Positions 58,105-64,000 of a DNA stretch of 64,000 nt are shown piece after piece. Location of the stretch: contig JAUPFV010000002.1 in assembly GCA_036936605.1 (NCBI GenBank), positions 322,664,893 through 322,728,892 on the forward strand, given 5' to 3'. How positions within the stretch are numbered: the stretch's first letter is position 1; each line of letters begins with the position of its first letter. This DNA is from Limnanthes douglasii subsp. nivea (lineage: Eukaryota; Streptophyta; Magnoliopsida; Brassicales; Limnanthaceae). Below the pieces are notes generated by a model. It searched no databases and was not told the DNA's origin. It saw only the letters and a list, made by a program, of their open reading frames with translations. A program made the translations under genes and the position numbers.

Positions 58105-59240
58105 AAGAATCTCAAGAGATTTTATTTGAGTTGCATGATGGTGAGGGTTCAGCACACTATGGTTTCAAGTGTTTGATATGACCCGTGGCTCCTTCCCTCG
58201 TCCCTTGCTGCCCACTACGGCTCCAACATCATTATTGACTCGTGGCTGGGAAATAACCTAACGGTTTCTGACATCATCCGTAATGGTGACTGTAATTGTC
58301 CTGCAAACTTGAGATCGTCAAAAGCTCGAAGTCGCGCTAATATTAAGGAAATTCACAACCTTATTCTCACTCTTCCTCAACCCAACATCCTCTCGATGGA
58401 TGTTCCTTTCTTGGTCGTGAAGGGTGGATGCAACTCTTTCACAATTAAACACACGTACAACGCTATTGTTCGCCTGCCCCAGAAGTGGGGTGAGCAGGGT
58501 TAGTATGGAATAATTACAATATTCCTCGTCATTCCTTTATCTCTTGGCTGGCTATTATGGGAAAGTTTGCCACCAGAGACAAGCTACTCAATTGAGGTCT
58601 AAGCACCCCATCTGAATATTCCTTATGCAACTCTGCTCATGAATCTACACCTCATCTCCTCTTTTACTGTAGTTTCACACAGAGTATTTGGACCTTTACA
58701 GGAAATAAACTTGGATTTCCTTTCAATACCTCGTTATGGCAATCTTGGATCCGTGAGATGTCAAGTTGGTCTAATTCTCGAGACCAAATTATTTGGCGAA
58801 CTGGTTTCGACGCGGCATTTACCACGTTTGGAAAGAGAGGAATTCAAGAATATTTGGTTCCGCTCCGGTCATGGCATCTTCGATAACATACCAAATTGTA
58901 TTGGATCTCTGATTCATATTCAATGGCACCAAGATTGGCTGATCCATATAATTACCACTGACACATACTCATAATCTACCTTTATTGTTGCAGGTACCCC
59001 TCATTCTGGAGTGGAGCATGGTCATCTCTACTCAGATGCACTCGGAGTCTCCATCCAGCTACCTAGTCATGACTGCATGTTATTTGCTTTTATATTCGAC
59101 TTATCTAGTATGCCATACCCCTTCTTCTATGGCTATTTGATTTTGATTTCCATAGTAGATTTGTATCTCCTCAGGGTATGTCCCAAGCTTTTTTGAAAAA
59201 ACTATTTATTTAATTTAAAATCCTTTTACACAAAAGAAAA
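58105..59240 (+). mobile_element. 5'-truncated LINE (ORF2 C-terminal part and 3' end)
   Basis: Frames read WLGNNLTVSDIIRNGDCNCP, HTYNAIVRLPQKW, then WNNYNIPRHSFISWLAIMGK-like sequence and the zinc-binding block with SLCNSAHESTPHLLFYCSFT (58610-58680), the plant LINE ORF2 tail. It extends further 5' than the copy at 14318-15193 and ends in an A-rich tail near 59215-59245. Several frameshifts. Confidence 0.85.
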
Positions 59241-60049
59241 AAGAATAAGAGAAAAGAGCTTTGAGATTTCGTCGCATCAATAGAGACATAGAACAACGTT
59301 TTATTCCGGTTCATGTAAAAAATAGACAACAATGGTTTTATTTCAAATTTAGGTTGGCTTAAAATGGTTTTTCTTACTAATTTTTATTGCAAATATCCAT
59401 GACAAAATGATGCCGTTAATAGATTCCGATAATCAGATCAGTTACGGTAGTAAAATTATTCAGCATATGTTCTTGAGTTCTTATATTATTAATATGTAAA
59501 TTTATAAGGACATGTTTTATCTATCTTGAAATGAGTGTTCCAAGAGTGTGATATTGTCCTCCAAAACATCATATTGGGTTATCCAACTATGACTACTGTA
59601 TTTCAACAATGAAATTATACATTAACATAAATGTTTAACACTATGATTTCTCTTATGTCCATATCCATTTCACTCTTCGAATAATGAACAAATTAAGTGT
59701 ACATCTTACTTCAAACCGCTAAACACCACATCAAAATTTGAGATGGCAGAAATCCAGCTTCACACATTTTCCCGTATGGAAATGTCAATAGTCTTATATA
59801 TCGTGCGAACAAAAGTTAAAATCTAAAACAATTAGCTACAATTTTATAGGCTACCATAACCACTCAATAAGATACAAATTTTACTCTCCATAATTAAAAG
59901 TTCAATATTTAATCATAGAAATGCAATATTTTAAGGATTCAAAATTTTGTAGGAATAATTTAGATAACAACATAGTTGTTTAGGAGTAATTAGAATCAAT
60001 TCATTTAGTCTCTAATATTGATGTTTTCAATATAGTTAACACAGCGTTC
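59241..60049. other. Unassigned AT-rich stretch
   Basis: No ORF, repeat partner or motif found. Confidence 0.4.
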
Positions 60050-60905
60050 ATCTAGAATATGCAAAGAAATTCAATTCATCAAGATGATTTTGTAGTTTTG
60101 CCTTAAGAAGAGAATTTTGATGTTGTTCGTGATGAATAAAATCGGAAACGTCTAGAAATTAAGCAAATAAATGATCCTACATTATGTAAATAATCTTGAG
60201 AAATAAAAATTTACATACTTTCAGATTATGTGGCATTCCTAACTTAACATGAGGAGACTTCATACATTATGGAAAAAGGATCCAATCACCTTTCAAGGTT
60301 TAACGAAGAGTTCAAACTCTAAATTATGGATTAAAGAATGAATGAGGTGTACAAATCAATGCATGAAAATTTAATATGGGATCTTTCCACCTTACGTGAA
60401 GGTAAGAAAGTCCCTTGTTACAGGTGATTGTTTATGGAAAAATGATACTTCAAGAAAAGTGAAAAGATATAAAATGCATCTTGTAGCAAAACTTTGCAAC
60501 TAATGTGAATAGATTGATTATTTTGAGACATTGTTTTCCAATATAATTAAAAGACTAATTTAGGAGAATCGTGGATTTTGTTGCTCATTTTGATTTGAAG
60601 ATTCATTATATCGATGTTAAGATATAATATTTTAATGGATACATTGATGAAACCGTTTACATGCACCAGCCTGAATAGTTTGTGTCTGGAGATCCAAATT
60701 TACTAGTATGTAACCTAAATAAATCCACATATGAACTCAGACATGCATCTCATCAGTGGTACAGCAAATTCCTATAGATAATCATCTCATTGGGTTTTGA
60801 GATAAATCTTATAGAATATTGTGTTTATTACAAATTCAGTATGAGTAAAATGATTTATCTACTATTTTATACCACAAACGATCTAGGTTTTGAGTAATAT
60901 GGTTT
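60050..60905 (+). pseudogene. Copia reverse transcriptase fragment, heavily decayed
   Basis: Readable words in plus frames are ILSDYVAFL (linker before RT), MHENLIWDLSTLREGKKVP, VAHFDLKIHYIDVKI with the first Asp, NGYIDETVYMHQPE, FVSGDPNLLVCNLNKSTYEL and HASHQWYSKFL. It stops before the YVDD block, which reads TTND near 60880. It resembles a copia group different from elements A-E. From 60906 to 61490 only A-rich non-coding sequence is seen. Confidence 0.78.
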
Positions 60906-61499
60906 ATTACCGCAAAAAAGAATAAATATATATCTTCATCTTCAATGGTAAAAGGATTGTAGAAAAAAAAGCACAATCATGATTTTGATTTCTAACCACT
61001 AGAATATATATAAATAAAAAGGGTAGAAAACAACAAATGAGCAAGTAGTAGAAGTTCAAAGAGTTAAAATAAAAAAAATAAAAAAAATATGAGAAGTTCA
61101 GCTAGTTGATATTAAAAAAAAAATAGAATAAACAACAAAGCAAAAAACAGAAGAACGTCAAAATAAATGATGTAAGGGAAATAAAATAACTAACTCCTAA
61201 AAGGAATCATGTGATTTATAGAAAAATTAATGAGAACCAACAGAACTACAAAATGATATTGATATTAATAATGACAAATTTGATCAAGTGAAAAAAATAA
61301 TCAAATAGGTAAGTAATTTAAAATATATTTATAATATTTATGTAAATTAAAATTAAATAAAGAAGGTGTGATATACACGACACTAACATGGATAAACGAA
61401 TATTTAAGTGTACATGCATATCCTCTTCAAATAATTATTTATTTAGAAAATAAATCTAAGAAAATTAGTTTTCCTGAAATTCTGAATCCATTCAACTTG

Positions 61500-61543
61500 A
61501 TCATATTATATCATATTATATTATATTATATATATATATATAT
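61500..61543. repeat. TA-rich microsatellite
   Basis: ATATT repeats pass into (TA)n directly next to the broken LTR of copia E. Confidence 0.85.
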
Positions 61544-61571
61544 AACGGAAACGCGGAATTTACGGAGGCAG

Positions 61572-62182
61572 GTTTTGTTCATCTTTGTTTTGAAACTTCT
61601 GAGGTTCGTCAAGTTTGAGCCGGTTATTACTAAATCATCCACATAAACACCAACATACTGCATATCACCTCTATTTCTTCTTAAGTAAACTGCATGTTCG
61701 AGACTACATTTTTCATAACCCAAATTCTGTAAACAAAAGTATAATTTTTCATTCCAAGCTCTTGGAGCCTGTTTCAAACCATATAATGCTTTCTTCAATC
61801 TCAGAACTTCATCTTATCTTCCTTTCTCAGCAAAACCTGGTGGTTGCTTAACATAAACCAACTCCTTTAGATCATCATTCAAGAACGCTGATTTCACGTC
61901 CATATGGTGTACTTGTCACCCTTCATGGGCTGCTAGTGCCATAAGCAATCTAATAGTTTCTAATCGAGCAATTGGAGCAAAAAACTCGTCATAATAAATT
62001 CCATGTTCTTGAATGTATCCTTTGACCACGAGTTTTGCTTTATATTTAATAATTTCATCATCTGGATTATTCTTCAACTTATAAACCCATTTCAAACCTA
62101 TTGGTTTATGTTCTTGTGGTAATTTTCTAAGCTCCCATGTTTTATTTTTCTTCATCGCCTGAAGCTCCTCCACCATTGCCAA
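61572..62182 (-). pseudogene. Reverse transcriptase N-terminal part of copia E
   Basis: 62182-61916 reads LAMVEELQAMKKN-like start, GLKWVYKLKNNPDDEIIKYK and FAPIARLETIRLLMALAAHE. After two stops, MDVKSAFLND follows, and 61798-61572 has ALYGLKQAPRAWNEKL and GVYVDDLVITGSN with YVDD. The frame ends at the LTR junction. Confidence 0.88.
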
Positions 62183-62497
62183 CCTCCAATTTTTATTGTT
62201 GAATGCTTCTTATTGCGTCGTTGGTTCTTCAATAGAAAGAAGACGCATATCTGAATCTAACCCAATTTCCTTAGTTTCATTATATAACTCTTGTAAAGAT
62301 CGAAACTTTTTTGGTGGAGTTTCATCGTCCTTGTTGCTAGGTTCCTCATCTGATCTTGTATCATCCCAATTTAATAAACTTTAAGAAGAAATTGACGGTG
62401 ATTCAAGATTCATAGATTCTACTTCTCCAGTTTAATATCTAATGGAAATGGAGTTACTGGGTTGAACTTCAATGGATTCTACAGTGTCAGACCAGTT

Positions 62498-62911
62498 CTA
62501 TTTCTCAGACTCTCGAAATACAACATCTCGACTCACTATTATTTTCATTGTTTTTTGATTCACAAATCTGTAGGCTTTTGAACCAGGTTCATAACCAAGA
62601 AAAAAGACTATGTTGCTTCGATCATCAAGCTTCTTCACATCATATTTCAGATTTTTAACATAAGCTATACATCCAAAAATCTGAAAATGACTTACACTTT
62701 GTGTTTTTCCGAAGTAGACTTCATATGGAGTCCTTCCACTTATAGCTCTTGTGGGACAGCAATTTAGAAGATAGGTTGCTGTAACTGCAGCTTCTGCCCA
62801 AAATTCATATGGTATTTGTTTATCCTTCAGCAAACATCTCATCATCTCGACAATGGTTTGATTTCTTCTTTCCACCACACCATTTTGTTGTGGTGAATAT
62901 GGTGCTATCAT
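62498..62911 (-). pseudogene. Integrase C-terminal part of copia E
   Basis: 137 open codons from APYSPQQNGVVERRNQT (catalytic Glu) through FLGYEPGSKAYRFVN to IIVSRDVVFRESEK. In combination with the preceding ORF only one stop interrupts the integrase. Confidence 0.88.
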
Positions 62912-62959
62912 TTTCCTTTGAATTTCATGAAGTTCACAAATTAATTTAAACTCTTGAGA

Positions 62960-63748
62960 CTAAAATTCTCCGCCTCTGTCTGTCCGTAACATTTTTATTT
63001 TATTTCCCAATTGCGTCTCGAGCTCTACTTTAAACTTCTTAAATCTAGTAAGTGCTTCATCTTTTGATTTCAATGGTTTTAGCCACATGTACCTGCTAAA
63101 ATCATCAACAAACAAAACAAAATACTTGTTCCCTCCTTTGGTAATTGGTGAAATAGGACCACAAATATCTGCATGGATTATATCTAACAATGAACTTGCT
63201 CGATCGTGACTTTGTGTTGGAAAGCTTCCTATATGTTGTTTCCCAAGAACACATACATCACAATTCTGACCATCTTGTTTAAACTCAGGTAATCCATGGG
63301 CTAATTTACCTCGTCCAAGTTTTTGCAAGGCGTGAAAGTGCAGATGTCCATAACGAGCATGCCACAAGCGAGAGTTTACAGATTCAGTAGATAGGAGACA
63401 TTGTGAAATGGCTTGGCTCATTTTCATTGCATAGAGTCTATTTTCTGCTCGAGGTATTTTGGCCACCAGATTGTAATCTGCATAAAAAACACTTAGAAAT
63501 CCACCTTCAACAACAACTTTTCCTCTTGACTCATCTACTTGTCCCAAACTAATGATATTAGATTTTAATCCTTGTACATAATAGACGTTCTTCATGCACA
63601 AGTTTATCCCGGTTTTGCTTGGGAAGTTTGCAGTTCATCTTCCACAAATATTGATCATAGAGCCATCGCCGAACTTTACTGTTCCACTCATTGATTTGTC
63701 TAATTCTTTCAATAGGTTTCGGTCCCGAGTCATATGATTTAAAGCGCA
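62960..63748 (-). pseudogene. Protease end and integrase of copia E
   Basis: 63748-63602 carries SNHMTRDRN and KFGDGSM in shifted frames. The 213-codon ORF 63601-62960 begins MCMKNVYYVQGLKSNIISLG and holds the zinc domain (LWHARYGHLH, CDVCVLGKQ), HADICGP (first Asp), VDDFSRYMWLKPL and LRTDRGGEF (second Asp). A TAG follows at about 62957, where the family has Gln. Confidence 0.88.
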
Positions 63749-63749
63749 T

Positions 63750-64000
63750 GTTTGAGTTAGAACCCATCATGTTTGAGGAGGCAAATTTTTGTTGGTCTTT
63801 AAATGAAGTGATGGTTGATAATTCGAGGAGTTTCCTTGATTATTTAAAGCATGCCCTGAGTTCCTCTGAGTAGACTCAACGACTCCCCGAATCCTAGTCG
63901 ACACTTTGATTTTAATTTGGTCATCGACTTGAGTCATCAATACTCCAAAATTTAACGCTCTCTTTTTTGTCATTTTATTCGCGAAATCTCCTGGCAATAA
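63750..64000 (-). pseudogene. Gypsy gag fragment (G1 family)
   Basis: Close match to 20905-21165, including the 76-codon minus-strand frame with MPGDFANKMTKKRALNFGVL and SSNYQPSLHLK. It is joined to copia E at 63750 and runs off the window end. Confidence 0.8.

Larger units (their letters stand above)
61542..63749 (-). mobile_element. Ty1/copia element E (B family, minus, truncated)
   Basis: Runs on the minus strand from the protease active site (63749) through integrase to the middle of RT, then jumps at 61571/61572 to 30 bp of B-family LTR (61542-61571). The second half of RT and all of RNase H are deleted. It has the longest open pieces of the B family here (213, 137, 90 and 88 codons), so it is the least decayed. 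Confidence 0.9.

Noticed and set aside
61368..61646. 92-codon plus-strand ORF
   Set aside because: Runs across the TA microsatellite and the broken LTR of copia E; composition-driven.

Overview
The window is AT-rich nuclear DNA from a flowering plant, probably a eudicot. The evidence is Ty1/copia and Ty3/gypsy retrotransposons of plant type (tRNA-iMet primer sites, D-x35-E integrase, YVDD reverse transcriptase), plant LINE ORF2 tails, and one type I (M-gamma, AGL80-like) MADS-box gene. The species cannot be fixed from the sequence. Nothing bacterial, organellar or CRISPR-like is present. It reads as a heterochromatin-like stack of nested, mostly dead transposons around a single intact single-exon gene.

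Left part (1-15.2 kb). An unrecognised repeat family, here called S, runs on the minus strand (1-1435 and 5957-6180). Copia element A (1436-5956), complete with two 263 bp LTRs, splits it. A second full-length copia, B (6826-10422), sits in another old repeat, P. Then come short repeats T1 and R1, a piece of copia LTR in minus orientation, a 5'-truncated LINE tail (14318-15193) and an Athila-like gag fragment.

Middle (15.2-44.8 kb). A nine-unit 37-38 bp minisatellite (16996-17332) lies beside gypsy element G1 (minus, to 22617). A gypsy G3 (plus) follows, separated from G1 by repeat R2. Next come T2, a LINE RNase H fragment, the longest S copy (29185-32835, plus) and a second gypsy complex: G2 (minus), a chimeric gag/LTR piece, T3, R3 and G4 (plus). 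About 6.3 kb (21560-27870) is repeated directly at 37656-44190. In the second copy the two gypsy halves G2 and G4 form a large inverted repeat.

Right part (44.8-64 kb). Copia C (44801-48976) has lost its 5' end and abuts a B-family copia, D (48977-50905), as a nested insertion would. After a second P copy comes the intact MADS-box gene (53140-53649) with a TATA box. Beyond it are S, R, copia and LINE fragments (53775-60905). The window ends with B-family copia E (minus, 61542-63749) joined to a gypsy gag fragment.

Every retroelement seen carries stops, frameshifts, deletions or lost catalytic residues, so none looks autonomous. The MADS-box gene is the only convincing host gene. The items most worth follow-up are the S family (a coding-like repeat with no recognisable domain), the preserved pre-insertion site for copia A, the duplicated gypsy block and the unusual basic region of the MADS protein. 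Domain calls were made by reading translations against remembered family motifs; no database search was run.
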